Positions 12,830 through 24,548 of a stretch of DNA of 64,000 bases are shown here, piece after piece. The first letter of the stretch is position 1, and each line of letters begins with the position of its first letter. A program made the position numbers and the translations under genes. This stretch comes from Sipunculus nudus (Eukaryota > Annelida > Sipuncula > Golfingiida > Sipunculidae): the NCBI GenBank assembly GCA_026874595.1, contig CM049316.1:40811695-40875694 (forward strand), read 5' to 3'. The notes beneath the pieces are model-generated. The model worked only from the letters and a program-made list of their open reading frames with translations. It searched no databases and was not told the origin of the DNA.

Positions 12830-13080
12830 TATTGCAATACATTTTAAGCGATGCCCGATACGCATTGGCGATAAGAGGCAGTCTATGCAGCATAAAAACA
12901 TTAAAAATATTAAGTAGCCCCAGGTTAATAAATAGTCCAGGTTATAGTTTAGGATAGGTTTATCTATGCTTTTTAGTAGTCATGGTGTTTCATCGATACG
13001 ACGATAAAGCATGCCAAGCGTATCGGTAACCGTATCGACGTGGTGTTATCGGTATGTATCTATATATCGATATATTTATA
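12830..13080. repeat. possible decayed element with CGATACG motifs
   Basis: This stretch carries repeated CGATAC/GTATCG motifs at both ends (12850-12870 and 12995-13050), some in inverted orientation. The arrangement resembles the terminal region of a decayed transposon, but I cannot assign a class. Confidence 0.35.
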
Positions 13081-13227
13081 CAGCCCTAATTTATATTGAA
13101 TGGTAAGCCTACTCAATAGTCTCTTATGTTATGAACAGAGGTGCAGATTTCCACTGTAATGAACAGCAATGACTGTTAAAACGGAAGGCCATATCACAAC
13201 CATGTAATAAGTTACAAGCAGTGTTGC

Positions 13228-13433
13228 TAATATACTCGAACCTCCCTGGTGGGCACCTCTATAAAGTGGGCACCTCTGTATAGTGGGCACTTTTTGGCAG
13301 ACCTGTTTTTTTTGTATTCTTTTAATTAATTAGGCTGCTTTCTTAACCTCCATATAGTTGGCACTTCTATAAAGTTGGTGGTTTGGCCCAGTATCAAGGG
13401 TGTCCACATTAAAGAGGTTTCACTGTACAATAA
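13228..13433. mobile_element. MITE-like unit with imperfect terminal inverted repeats
   Basis: The left end has AACCTCCCTGGTGGGCACC, followed by two CTCTATAAAGTGGGCACC-type subrepeats. The right end reads GGTGTCCACATTAAAGAGG then TTTCACTGTA, roughly the inverse complement of the left end. A 200-bp unit with subterminal repeats and no coding potential fits a non-autonomous DNA transposon. No target site duplication was confirmed. Confidence 0.55.
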
Positions 13434-15211
13434 TTTACAACACACACCTGCTCTTATTACTTTTAATTTATTTAATATTATAAGTAAATATTAATTTTGT
13501 AAATGGTAACTTTTCAAACACGCACAAAAGTTACATTAATGCAATCCGCGAATATTCCGGACGTTTTCATTGAGGAAACACATCTGGTTGATATCGCCCA
13601 CTCCCAGCCGTTTATTAATATCAATTATGTAAACGAGACAGTCTTGAACTTATGAAGTTTTACTTAGTTTGTAGTTTTACCCAATGCCTGGCTTGCTTTT
13701 ACTTATGTTCACCATTACAATTTGAAGCAGACATCAAATGGCCGTCACTGATACCTAATATTACTGCTGTTACCTCAAGTATGTTTTAAGGCTTGATCTA
13801 CAAAATACTTTTTTATCCTTTGTATGTGTGTTCCTTTGATTGTGGAAATATGACTACATAATGGAAAAATATATTTCATCGGCGGCATTAATATAATGTT
13901 TGCATACAATTTACCGGCTTCAAATCCTAAAATAGAGTTTAATACACTAGAAGTAACTGGTGATCTTTTCTTCCACCAAGTCGCACCCGCAACGTGAATT
14001 GATTGTAAGTATGTCCAGGCACAGGGTTTTATTCTCAGTGACTATCGGGTATCAGACGGATAGAAAATGGATTTCATAACAAAAAGGGAAGTCTCTTTTA
14101 TAAATAGATCACGTTTTTATGTGAGGGTTTTGTGATTTTCTTGTAATCCTTTGTGAGAGCTTTTATTCCACCTGAAATACAATACGAGAAACATCACACG
14201 GATCAAAATAAACGCTTAACTTGATGCCGAAGAAAACACCAGGGAATAGAAGAACGACTTGTTATTAATCTTTGTTAAACATTCTGTATGTGCTTGCTTC
14301 AAAGATGAGAACAACTAATCATGATGTACGCCTTCTTAAACGTGAGATATATTTACACGTCAGCTTGGGTATAGAGCCTCGTAAGCTAGATGCCCTGCTT
14401 TAAACTTACATCTCAGGGGCATGCTTTATTCTGATGGAACCCTGGGATACCACAGATCAATTATTGTCCAATCGCGGAGAAACTGACACGGAAAAATATG
14501 AAGATGGTGCCGAGACCTCGTGAATCAAGAACCAGAACGCAACATGTATAAACCGGCCATGTTTTTTGGTCGCAAAAACCTAAAGTCTGCAGATTTGGCG
14601 GCGAATCCTTATGAATCGGTCATGTTTATAAGGACACGAAGGGTCTCAAAGTGAAACTAGCTCAGAGAATATATAGAAATCAAAATGAGCTATGACGTGT
14701 CCGCAAAACATTGAAGATATATATATATTCTTTGATACGGGTTCGCCTTTGAAGAGTAATTTTACACATCTAGGTTTCTCGATTGCAAAGGAACCCCGGC
14801 CCGTTTGTACCAGTCGTCACCTAAACACCAATGCCTTTAGAAGCGAAAAACTTATTACCGTATATATTAGCACTGTTTTGTGTCATTTTATCCCTATGGT
14901 AATATAATCTTAATAAAAATGTGTTGCCGTGTCTCCTGTTCATATAATTCGAAATGAATTAACACGAATCTTTAAACCTGTCATTCATTTACTTTGTCAA
15001 TTATTTAAAGCTCATTGTTTGGAAGACATTGCGCTAGTATCTTGATACTCCAATAGATAAGGATTTTAAAGCAGTTTGAGCGTATAAATCGGCTGAAGCG
15101 GCTGTATCAACCCGAGCGCGTTTATATGTTATCTTACCTTTCCATCCTCATGTTACTAAACTGTGCAACTCGTAAAAAATTTACCTTGGCTTAGAATAAA
15201 TGTTTTTATTA
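13434..15211. other. unassigned intergenic sequence
   Basis: No gene or repeat recognised in nearly 1.8 kb. A 71-codon frame at 14692-14907 has no recognisable motif. Confidence 0.45.
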
Positions 15212-15520
15212 ATTTTTTTTGGGAGGATACCGCCTCCGTTCATTTTAATTCTGTCTTCACTAAGTATTTTTTTTTTGTCTACAGAATTCATTTTCGGTTT
15301 CGGACAACGTGATAGGGCGGTTGCACAAAATTATGCTGGTCTCAACAAGGCTGGTGTGAGGCAGCTGGGGGTTCTGGGTGTGTAATCATCCAAATTGCTG
15401 GCCATAACACCGAGGAATCCCCGAAAGGAGCACTAATTCGTGAGCGAAACACGACCGAGGAACACAGTCCTTTCATTAAGCCTTCAGAGCGCTAACCCTG
15501 TTTGGGGCCGCTCCTCGGCT
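15212..15520 (+). repeat. dispersed repeat family B, copy 1
   Basis: Matches 45796-46095 in the same orientation. Shared landmarks are ATACCGCCTCC / TATCCGCCTCC, GGGTAATCACCC-type sequence, ACACCGAGGAATCCCCG, a GGAAACAC-type box, and AGAGCGCTAACCCTGTTTGG followed by GGCCGC. It carries no coding capacity; the 61- and 76-codon frames are chance. Its class is unknown; the second copy is followed by a tRNA-like segment, so a SINE is possible. Confidence 0.7.
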
Positions 15521-16326
15521 AGATACGTCCTCGAATACACCCCTAGCTATAGACCACAAAGGCCGGTAACTTGGCATGAATTTACTCTCAGAGGCCTCCA
15601 TAATACCACTGCGAGTCTTTCTTTTTACTACCAACCCGACTACCCTCAGATTTCAGGATGTCGAAGCTAAACTACCGAAACAACGGATGCCCGGAGTGAC
15701 CAAAATCAAACAGGCAGACTGTTTTGCGTAATGGTCCCCGTACATACTTTTCTTTTCAAGTGAATGCTAATAGGCAGTTCACACGATTGCGTGTAATGAT
15801 TGCCTGCTGTGTTTGGGCACAATGGGCTACTATTTCTTGCTTTGTTCAACGAAATTAAATACAATAAAGAACAAAGATCATAAACGTTAAAGATAAGTTA
15901 GAATTTCGACTTCTATTATTCGAGATACGATGCATCGCACAACGCAGAGCCCACGGTAGCGATTACATCATGCCGACAACCGCTGACATTGCGTCACTGG
16001 TCACAGAAGAGGGAGGTGATAGTGACAGCGAGTCTTAGGGAAAGATAATCCTCCTCAACCAGTGACTATCCGATATAAATTCGGGAATTACATTTCGTGT
16101 CGGATTATCAAATCACGACTGTATATCAATATACGAAATGTTTTGTCAGTATACCGTACCCGAATACTAAGTGTAGGTCCTTGCGGACAGGTGGCACCAT
16201 TGTGTTGGGAAAGGTATGTTTGAAGCAAAAAAAATAATTGGGTCGGCTAGATATAGATTTATTGATAAGAGAAAAAAAATCGTCTACTTATTTCGTATTA
16301 TGAGTTAACGTCTGTAAATCTTTGTT
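15521..16326. other. unassigned intergenic sequence
   Basis: No gene or repeat recognised. Confidence 0.45.
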
Positions 16327-16375
16327 TTCTTAATAATTAATATTAATTAATAATTAATAATTAATAATAATTATC
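16327..16375. repeat. TTAATAA low-complexity palindromic tract
   Basis: Alternating TTAATAATTAATATTAATTA-type sequence. It is self-complementary over much of its length. Confidence 0.9.
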
Positions 16376-16406
16376 ACTGAGTATGGGCAGACCAAGGTTC
16401 ATTTAA

Positions 16407-16840
16407 ATGTGTCTCATGTTTGTGGCGGCAGTGTGGATTTACGGATTTAAGCCGCTAAGATTAAGTATCGGTGAAAGTGGTATGACGTGTGGTTCCGGCC
16501 GTTCATCGGAGCACCCGGCACCGCCGAACCGGAATGAAAAACCATTAGCAATAATTCCCATGTCCGCCAAAGTCGGTTTCGCTTGTCCTGGTATTTCGAG
16601 CAAAGCGACACAGCGTGTTAAGGCCAACCTTAATTTGGGAAAGTGCCGTCTCACACTAAAGCCGTGCTAAAGTGGCAATCATTAAGACAAAATTACGCGG
16701 GGGAACGGTTACTCTCTCGGCAAGAGTCGCAACACCTCCACCGCACCCCCTGCGTGTTTGGCATCCGGCCGCGGCTTTATACGTTGATTAATATTTTAGA
16801 TGGGGCCGATTTCGGTATAGTATTTTTGATTGGGGCATGA
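16407..16840. other. GC-richer island with overlapping ORFs on both strands
   Basis: This interval is much richer in GC and CpG than the surrounding DNA. It has frames of 87 and 65 codons on the plus strand and 71 codons on the minus strand. None matches a family I know. It could be a first exon or CpG-rich promoter, a conserved non-coding element, or a decayed GC-rich repeat. Confidence 0.35.
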
Positions 16841-17214
16841 AAATCTGGCTCGGGATCATTTGGTGGGATGTCTTTGAAATTCAATAAATTTTTGTCACAA
16901 ATGAATTACTTATTTATGGTATTTCAGGCAGTTAAAAGTCAACCCCTAAAACGTCTTAACTTGAAAGATTAAAATGGCATTCTGACGCCACTATTCTCGC
17001 AAACACACACACAAACACGCACTTATACTGCGGCAACCTTGATCTTACCAACAATCCTGACCAGTCAAGTTTTACGTTATTCCGCAGGGTAAGGCAACCG
17101 TTTTTATCAAATGACTATTTATTTCATGGGCTTGAATTTAAAGGATTTATTAGTACATTTACAGATTAATTTGCTTTCTTTTTCTTCAAGGCAGTTTTGA
17201 GGGGAGTTATATGT
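16841..17214. other. unassigned intergenic sequence
   Basis: Nothing recognisable apart from a short CA-rich tract near 17002-17018. Confidence 0.4.
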
Positions 17215-17297
17215 AGAGAGAGAGAGTGAGAGAGAATGAGAGAGAGAAACGGCGAGTGTGTGTGTGATGACATGTGTGTGCGTGGGTGTGGGTATGT
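17215..17297. repeat. GA/GT-rich compound microsatellite
   Basis: Imperfect GAGAGA units followed by GTGTGTGT-rich sequence. Confidence 0.9.
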
Positions 17298-18291
17298 GAG
17301 TGTTACCTGATGTGACGTACTTCTCGCTTATTTTTGAGAATGCATAGACTGAAAATGGGAAATACGTTCTCCTAATAGTCATTTTGAACTTATTCTATTA
17401 TGGAATGGAAAACTATAAAAAAACTGTTATCCCACATCCATATGTTTTGCTTTACAATATCAGGAACATGTCTGCAGCATTTGTAAGTACATGTTGCGAA
17501 TCCCATTTAATAAAATCAATTCTGAATGCTACATAATATAGTCCAGCGTGTAAGTCACGTAACAAGCTCTGGCTTGCTTTTGTCGTCAGAATTTGGTACA
17601 ATGTTGTTTCTTGATGTGGCCTACTTGAAGGTATGCCACAAAATGTATAAAAGTAATTGGTCATTTACATTCATAATCGATGAATGTTGTTGCATTTAAA
17701 AGTGCACAGACAGTAACGCATGCTGCAGGTATTCACATTCAAAGAGTACATATTATTTGGAGAAACTCATAAAAAAATAGAAACTGACTATACAACTGAA
17801 GCTTGAGCAGCATACGAAAAAGATATCAAAATCCCGGTCGTAACCTGGACCTTTTACTTTTATCGCAAAGATACGTTATCTCATATGTCCTTTTAAAATA
17901 AGCCAAGATCTTTTTTTACATTCAGAAAAACAGATTTGGGACGACTGCAATGTATAACGGCTGTCTGGGGAAATTATATGAAATAATGGATTAATGATCT
18001 ATTATCGGTCACCATTTCTTAATCCATAAAGCATGATTCAAAAACTATAATCCCTAAAACTAATGCCATCAATATGATTATCATCATTTTTATCACCGAA
18101 AATCCTAGTTTTATTAACTTTAGCTTGTGGGAGATTAAGATAAAAAAATGAACATAACGTTCTTAATGTATATCTATATTGCAATTAAGAGAACATTAGT
18201 CATTACTCTGCATTAGTGCTGTTCTGTTTGTGTGACTGGGACTAGCTTTAAGACACTACTCCAGCGTATTACCATTTCCACTTCCTCAACC
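17298..18291. other. unassigned intergenic sequence
   Basis: No gene or repeat recognised. Confidence 0.45.
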
Positions 18292-18507
18292 ATGGGATTT
18301 TGGCAAATTTCTTTACTTGCTGCTTTATCCATCATTAGCAGCGGCAGGGCATGCTCCTACCTTGACAGGGACAAAATTTATATTGCAGATAATGAGCACT
18401 CTGGTGCAATTACGAGGCTTGTGTGGAATATGCTGTCGTACGCTTTATCACTCAAAATCTTTATACAAGTTTTACCAAAGCTTCATGTGGGTGCTTTTCC
18501 GAATTAA
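18292..18507 (+). CDS. short ORF with predicted signal peptide (candidate exon)
   Basis: A 71-codon frame starts at an ATG in favourable context (ACC before, G after). It begins MGFWQISLLAALSIISSGRA then Cys: a short n-region, a leucine/isoleucine-rich core and small residues before a possible cleavage site. The rest (CSYLDRDKIYIADNEHSG...) matches no domain I recognise. The frame is open 20 codons further upstream, but the internal ATG is better placed to start a signal peptide. It could be the first exon of a secreted protein whose other exons lie outside what I can see, a small secreted peptide, or chance. No splice donor is clear. Confidence 0.25.
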   Translation: MGFWQISLLAALSIISSGRACSYLDRDKIYIADNEHSGAITRLVWNMLSYALSLKIFIQVLPKLHVGAFPN

Positions 18508-19647
18508 ATATACAGCTAAATACACAGTCGATAATTAAAAGTCCAGCAATAATCCTAAGTTAATGACGCAAAACGTATAGAGAACTATACCCTACCAACT
18601 ACAATCATATCGAATATGAAGTAACATATGAAAAACTCCGAAAGTAGGCTGAGACTACATATATACCTCCGCAAACATCCTGATCGGACGCTGTTTGAGA
18701 TGCGCTACTCAGAACAATGTGTGTCAATTTTCACCGGATCCATAATTGGATCACATACATTTGAGCAACATAACAAAGACGGCCTATATTAGCATTGTTT
18801 TACTCTTGCCGTCACCCGAGATAAGGAAATTCTCCCTTAAATTATAATAATAAAAACATATAATTGTGAGCCAGTTTACCTATAAAAAAAATTTTAATTT
18901 AATAGAATATTTCTTGGGTGTTGCCTAACACCCACGAAATTTCATCAGACATCGTTTATAAATTACTTATAGACAAAGCTTGCCAACTAACCAATTAAGA
19001 CGAAAACATGATACCTAGCTAAGAGATGTAGTAACATCAGTAGTGTCACGGAAGGCTTTATATCAGATGAAGGTCAACCTGACGTACAACAATACCACGT
19101 GACCAATAAGAGCCTGCAATATCACGTAACTAGATATAACCAACCAAAGTTGTGGTACGGAAAATTCTGTCAGGTCACTATTCACCTGACATCCAACCAC
19201 ATCACGTGATCACGTAAACGTGATGGAACACTCCACATAAATTAACAGAATATATTCAACTCGACCAAGTCGTTACATGTTGGATCAAGTTAGGCAACCA
19301 GTTAATATGGAATCCTTATGGGATTACACGCTACGTAATACAATAAAAACTTAGGAAGCTTTCAATAATTCACACAAGTAGCCCAGCTTTTATGACAAGT
19401 TCATTAAATTTGATATCTCAGGTCAGACCGTACAAAACAAAACCTATACCCCGCAAATCATTTCATGTTGTTGGGGGACGTTAATGGTAGCACTGAGGCA
19501 ATAATCTCAGCTTGAAGAGACCCCTCGGGGAGGGGTCATGCCACAGATGCGGGTTCATTGAAGGGCATTTGTGTGAGTCACTATGGGTACCGTCCTTATC
19601 AAGATGGGCCTATGGCAGACTCATCCTTCAGTTAATCATAACAAGGT
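18508..19647. other. unassigned intergenic sequence
   Basis: No gene or repeat recognised. The motif ATCACGTGA-like (CACGTGAC / CACGTAAC / CACGTGATC) clusters at 19090-19215 without forming a clear tandem repeat. Confidence 0.4.
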
Positions 19648-19830
19648 TTATCTGTGCCAAGTTTCAAATATTTGTTGTAGTATGGACTCCCAAGGCAAGT
19701 GGGTTGTTTTCTGAACCATAGACACAAATTGATCAGGGGCGTAGTTGTCCAGTTCTAAAATGTACCCTGGCGCATATAGTTTCACAGTAAATGTAACAGG
19801 TCCACCATCAACATTTAATTGCTTCTTCAT
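19648..19830 (-). CDS. unrecognised 60-codon ORF
   Basis: The minus-strand frame begins MKKQLNVDGGPVTFTVKLYA and has mixed, protein-like composition with little low complexity. I cannot assign a family. It might be an exon or a fragment of a transposon protein; an opposing plus-strand frame (19512-19721) overlaps it. No splice or promoter signal is evident. Confidence 0.2.
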   Translation of the reverse strand: MKKQLNVDGGPVTFTVKLYAPGYILELDNYAPDQFVSMVQKTTHLPWESILQQIFETWHR

Positions 19831-20695
19831 CGTTAATTAAGCAGTATTGGATTTGATTTTAAAATAATTAAAGAAAAGCTTTTTTCAGGCAACTATAATA
19901 AGTTAAACAGAAGTAAATCCTGTCGTCTGTATCACATCCATACTTTATTCACTAATTCCTGTTAACCCTAATTTTTATTTTCTGACATACCCCTAATTGG
20001 TACACATTTATTAACAGGAATGTACATGCGCCCGGGCCACCTATGTTATATGATTAAAGACTTGTTAGTCTTATCTTAATTTCATTTTGCATTTATAATT
20101 GTAAATATCACATTTTTCGTCTGTTTATTTTAGTGGTTATGTGCCATGTAATTTCTCTGATTGCAATGAGGAGCTTTTAGGTATCTAAACATTCAACGTT
20201 CTTGATTTTTCTGGACAGTGTGGAAAAATTGTCTTACCCATTGATAAAAATGTATGTTTTTAGATTATCTAAATAACACCAATAAGCAATTTTCACAATG
20301 ATCACCAAGAACTTGACCGCTATCAAAGGGACAAAAATGTGATACGTGTAAATACAATCTATGGAATGTTTTCTCTCAATATTTATTTAATTCCATTTCT
20401 GTAATAGTCTGCCAAGTATTCTAGTGATTCTAGTAAATGTGTCCCATGTCTGCCCTATTCCTTCTTACTCGGCTTACTTGGTTAATTGACCCGTCCTTTT
20501 ATAAAGGCATCACGGAGTTCATTAGGCATCGCCATGTGAAGCAGACTATAGTAGGTTCAAGTGTGCATGAATTTAAACAAAAGCTCGCTCACTGAATACC
20601 CTGAACTCCCGATATTTCAGGTAAGTGGTAATGAGTGGTATATTGCACTGGCAAATCATAATGATATCTAAACGGGCCCTCATACTTTAGCGTTA
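19831..20695. other. unassigned intergenic sequence
   Basis: No gene or repeat recognised. Confidence 0.45.
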
Positions 20696-20786
20696 ATCTC
20701 AGGGGAAATTATTGGGCCGATCGAGGACCGGAAACCATGTCGGTTGTGCACATGCCCGGCGTTCCAACAGCGTGGCAAAATAAGTG
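20696..20786 (-). mobile_element. tRNA-derived SINE fragment, copy 1
   Basis: The segment starting CTCAGGGGAAATTATTGGGC and ending CGTTCCAACAG matches 29279-29351 closely. The other copy, read on the minus strand, has a GGTTCGAATCC B box and an A-box-like TAGCG...CTGTTGG. Here the B-box position is degraded (GGACCGGAAACC on the plus strand). It directly abuts the pearl-like element that follows. Confidence 0.55.
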
Positions 20787-21520
20787 ACCAATGGGTCATG
20801 ACGCTCTGCTGACTAAGAAGACAATCACAAAAGGAAATTTATCATCTGAATGCCAAAATTTGTAGGTGGTATCCCCATTTAACTGAAGCTTAGCTCGGAG
20901 GATATGGGTAACAAAGACCTAATTTAACGTTTCTTAGGAGGATGTCAATTTAGAAAATTCTAGATACAATGGTTAAGATTTTAGCCATGTTAACAGACAA
21001 CCATTTCTTTAAAGGTCTCAAAAATAGAGAAAAAAATGCGTAAATATTTGAAAAAACGCAGGTGGCTCCATCAGTCTTCATGATCAATATGCATGCAAAG
21101 AATCATGGTGATCAGTGTATTCGTTGTTCAGATACTGGAGCTTAATATCAAATTTTTATTATTCTATGGGGTACATCTAAGAACCATAGGTCGGAGAATA
21201 TGTGTAACAGAGACCTCATTTCAAGTTTCCAAGGAGATATTTCAGGGACCTCCCAGGATATAAAGTTAGAAGATTCTAGGTCCAGTGGTTATAATTTGTG
21301 CCTGGTTAACGGCCAACTGCTGCTTTGAAGGTCTAAAAAATAGAGACCTAATTTAAGGTTTCTAAGGAGATTTTTCATGGACCTCCCTGGATGTCAAGTA
21401 AAAGGAATCTCGGTCCAGCGGTTACGTTTTTGTGCCTGGTTAACGGACGGGCAGACAGACGGACGACGGACAAAGGGTGATCGCTATAGCTCAGATGACA
21501 TTCATCTAGCTGAGCTAAAA
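20785..21520 (+). mobile_element. pearl-like (HINE) element, copy 1
   Basis: The left segment AAGTGACCAATGGGTCATGA is shared with 31262-31282. Two to three diverged core repeats follow (from 20890, 21190 and 21335), each with GACCTAATTT, TTTCTAAGGAG, ACCTCCCTGGATGT, TCTAGGTCCAG and TTGTGCCTGGTTAACGG. The last runs into a degenerate ACGG microsatellite (21443-21470). The right end forms a hairpin at 21487-21517 (TAGCTCAG ... CTGAGCTA). This order of core repeats, ACGG microsatellite and terminal hairpin is the plan I recall for bivalve pearl elements, regarded as non-autonomous Helentrons. The 132-codon frame through it is not a gene. Confidence 0.7.
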
Positions 21521-21572
21521 AGCAAGCTTCACTTGCGAGATAGTTCGGTCCCCTTTTATGTGCACCCCCAAC

Positions 21573-21587
21573 CCCCCCCCCCCCCCT
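21573..21587. repeat. poly-C tract
   Basis: Run of about 15 C. Confidence 0.95.
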
Positions 21588-21837
21588 TAAGGGCGTTCTA
21601 TTTTCATAAGGAGATAATTAAGACCAGGAGTCACACTTTTCGTGAATTAGATGGAAATGTCCCAATTACTTCACGCCACCATCCCCCGGGTTCCAAAGTT
21701 GGGAGTTATCCTGGACGAGCCCCCATATGTTACGTGAAAAGGTTACGGATCGCAGACGCCCCTGAAAACGCATAAGGATCGTGTGTCTTTAATACGTAGC
21801 CTCTATCACGTCCAATAGCATACACTAAGCTAAAGGT

Positions 21838-21989
21838 GGATTCACACTAAGTTCTCTTAAGTTGGCGAACTCTCTACAATAGACTACACTAATAAAAAAT
21901 ATTGCAACGCTAGCAAACGATGCCAGACGCTAGCAAACGTTCGTAAAAATGGATATGAGCTAGACCCAATATGTTCCTAGTGTGAATAA
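21838..21989. mobile_element. possible 150-bp MITE
   Basis: ATTCACACTAAG at 21839-21850 is matched in inverted orientation by CCTAGTGTGAAT near 21976-21987 (one mismatch). The unit lies between otherwise unremarkable sequence and contains repeated GCTAGCAAACG motifs. It is short, has no coding capacity and its target duplication is unclear. Confidence 0.4.
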
Positions 21990-22610
21990 AAAAGGCCTTC
22001 TCGCGAACGTATTTTTGCAGACTTTTGGTTCATTTCTCTGACTTTTCAAACGCTGTTTAACGCTGATTTAAAAATATTAAGTTGCAATCTTTGGAAACTA
22101 GGCTCGAAACGGGAAGTGAGGTTATACGCAGAATTCATTCCGAGAAATTTAGCTGAATTTCAGCTTGTCATCGTGTGCCTTGTGGAACACACTTAAGAGA
22201 CTTTTACATGTCAATCAAACATCGCATGGCTGATGTGTAAAATGAACTGCTTCAAATCAAAAGATTCTTATTAAAACCGCGTAGGGCAATGTGGTCGCAT
22301 CTGCTGTGTAAGGGCTGCTGTGTCTGTTTCTGTGTGTGACTATCGGCCTTAAAAGTCATCAGGAGGGATAACACGTTGTAAATCAAATTGATTGTTTTTG
22401 TATAATTTCCTGGCTGTAAATAATGTCCGTACCTCAGGTTTCCCTTGCAACTAAGCTTTTCGTGATGAACTTTCCAATTAGAGAAACATTCTTTCCAAAA
22501 ACAATTGACAACAGTTTATTTGAAGTTGGTGGTCTCAGGTGTGTTTGAAAGGTGGCTCACTGGGTACATGAAATTAGTGTTAGTGTAATAAACGACAGAT
22601 GAACATAAGG

Positions 22611-22613
<3 letters not shown>
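21990..22613. other. unassigned intergenic sequence
   Basis: No gene or repeat recognised. Confidence 0.45.

Positions 22614-22648
<35 letters not shown>
22614..22648. repeat. (AT)n microsatellite
   Basis: Uninterrupted AT for about 35 bp. Confidence 0.98.
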
Positions 22649-22651
<3 letters not shown>

Positions 22652-22699
22652 TAGATTATGCAATGGCAGGTCCTGATAGAAATATAAATTAAACAATTT

Positions 22700-23410
22700 A
22701 TTGCATTTGTCTTTCCACAGCAAGAAGAACCGGGTTGATCATTATCTAATTACCGACCCATCCAAGAATAATATAGCCGACAGAGCACAATCGGTGATTT
22801 TCTTTCACGGACATTATTTCAAAGAAAATGTGTTCATCTTTCTCAAATTCACAGGGATGAATGGTGCCTGTAAGCCTCTATGAGAGTAACAGACCCATCA
22901 AGAAACCAATATGGCTGCCAGAACACAATCGGTAGTTTTCTTCCACGCACAGTATCTCAAAGATAATAGATCTGATCGTCCTTAAGTTCGCAGGGATGAT
23001 TGGTGTCTGTAAGAGGTAGCCAATCAAATTTCAGACCTGTCCAAAGTACAATATGGCTGAAACGGAACAATCGCAGATTTTCTTTCGAGCGCAGTATTTC
23101 AAAGAAACTATGATCGACCTTTCTCAAATCCACGCGGGCTATTGGTGCCTATGAGAGCTCCAGCCTATTCGAATTAAAGACCTGCCTAATATCCAGAATG
23201 GTCGCCAAAGCACAATCAGTGATTTCCTTATGTAAACATTTTACAGAACATTGACTCCCATCAGGGGATGTGTGCTTTCTAATTTCAGATTCCAGTTAAA
23301 TCTAATATGGCTGCCGGGCAATATTTTGAAATTCTTTCGCAATACTTTTAAGATAATGCTGTGATTCTTTCTGAAAATTGGTCCCTGTTAGATTATTTGT
23401 GGTGATAAAT
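22700..23410. repeat. ~145-bp degenerate tandem array
   Basis: The landmark series ACCCATCCAAGA / AATATGGCTGCC / CACAATCGGT / TTTCTTTCACG / TATTTCAAAGA / CTTTCTCAAATTC / GGGATGAATGGTGCCTGT recurs with starts near 22757, 22891, 23035 and 23181, and in part near 23295. Spacing is 134-146 bp and divergence is high. The frame of 60 codons inside it is incidental. Confidence 0.8.
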
Positions 23411-24548
23411 TTCAAACTATTGTGACATCCAATACGACAAAAGGCTGCCATTTTGAGAAACTTGGCCTCAATTAAGGAAATATAAGGTCCCAAACAAATA
23501 AGGTCTCTGGTGCATTACAGTTATTGTTTTTTAATTATGTATAGAGTAGAGGGGCTGCCATGCAAGATCCATATTTATAATACACTTAGCCTGGATTAAC
23601 CGCCAGTTCCCGGATAATAAATTTGTTCGAATTCCTGAGAGTAAAACATTTTGATTTTTAGAAAGCACAATAAACAATATGAACAAAAAAATAAAATATA
23701 CCTGAATTATGAAAACATGCATGAAAATAAAGAATTAGACAGATACATTCTAAAAGATGAAAACAATAACAGTGAATGAACGGGATTCGTATTATCAACA
23801 CTTCGATAATCTATTTACGGATAATTGAAGTGCGTAGGCTTATATTCAAATACCTGGATAATTAATATTCGGATATTCGAATAATCGACATTCAATAAAC
23901 GAAGTTCGGATAATCGATTTTTGTAACTCGAGGTTCGGATAATCCATGTTCCGTAGTCGAAGTTCGATCGTTGAATTCCAGGCTTTCAAACTGAAATGTA
24001 TGATGGTCTTTGCTGGGTGGTGTAAGGTTTGGGAAATCATATGGTAGATCATGTAAACTTTCAGCCTTGGTCATCGTTGTGGAGAAGACCAATATTTGCC
24101 CTGTGTTTATTCCTGGGATCATCGTGACTTCAGCCTCATTTATTCCATGTTTGTACCGGATTCCCAGCCGTCCAGCTTTGATACCGGTAAGCCTTGTTGT
24201 CAAACTTACTGGGCGGTATGAGGAATCTATAAAAACATTGTTTCATTTTCTTTTCCTTTTTTTTCCGTTATATTTTTACAACTGTACAAATTCAATCTGT
24301 TTTCGAAAGATAAAAAAAATTATTTAAAAACCACAAAGTAGAAAACATTGTAGCTTTCCAAGTATGTATGTGCCAAGTATTCCCAGGACATTAGCTTGGA
24401 TAATATTAAGGGAAATGAAAAAAAAATTGCTTACATTCACACTCCTGAGACACTCGGTGGCCTTAGAGGTTACTCTGTCCCGTGATGTACCTGTAACTCC
24501 CGCTACACAACCAAAAGCCTTTATTAATTTATATTTTTTTAGTTACCG
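23411..24548. other. unassigned; degenerate TTCGGATAATCGA motif cluster
   Basis: From about 23810 to 23965 short motifs such as TTCGGATAAT and ATAATCGA recur at roughly 20-bp intervals in both orientations, suggesting a decayed short-period repeat. The rest, including frames of 103-105 codons on opposite strands around 23892-24327, contains nothing I can recognise. Confidence 0.45.

Noticed and set aside
11956-12837. 105- and 89-codon minus-strand ORFs
   Set aside because: Much of their length is translated from the degenerate 34-40 bp array.
21377-21775. 132-codon ORF
   Set aside because: It runs through the ACGG microsatellite and hairpin end of a pearl-like element and then a poly-C tract.
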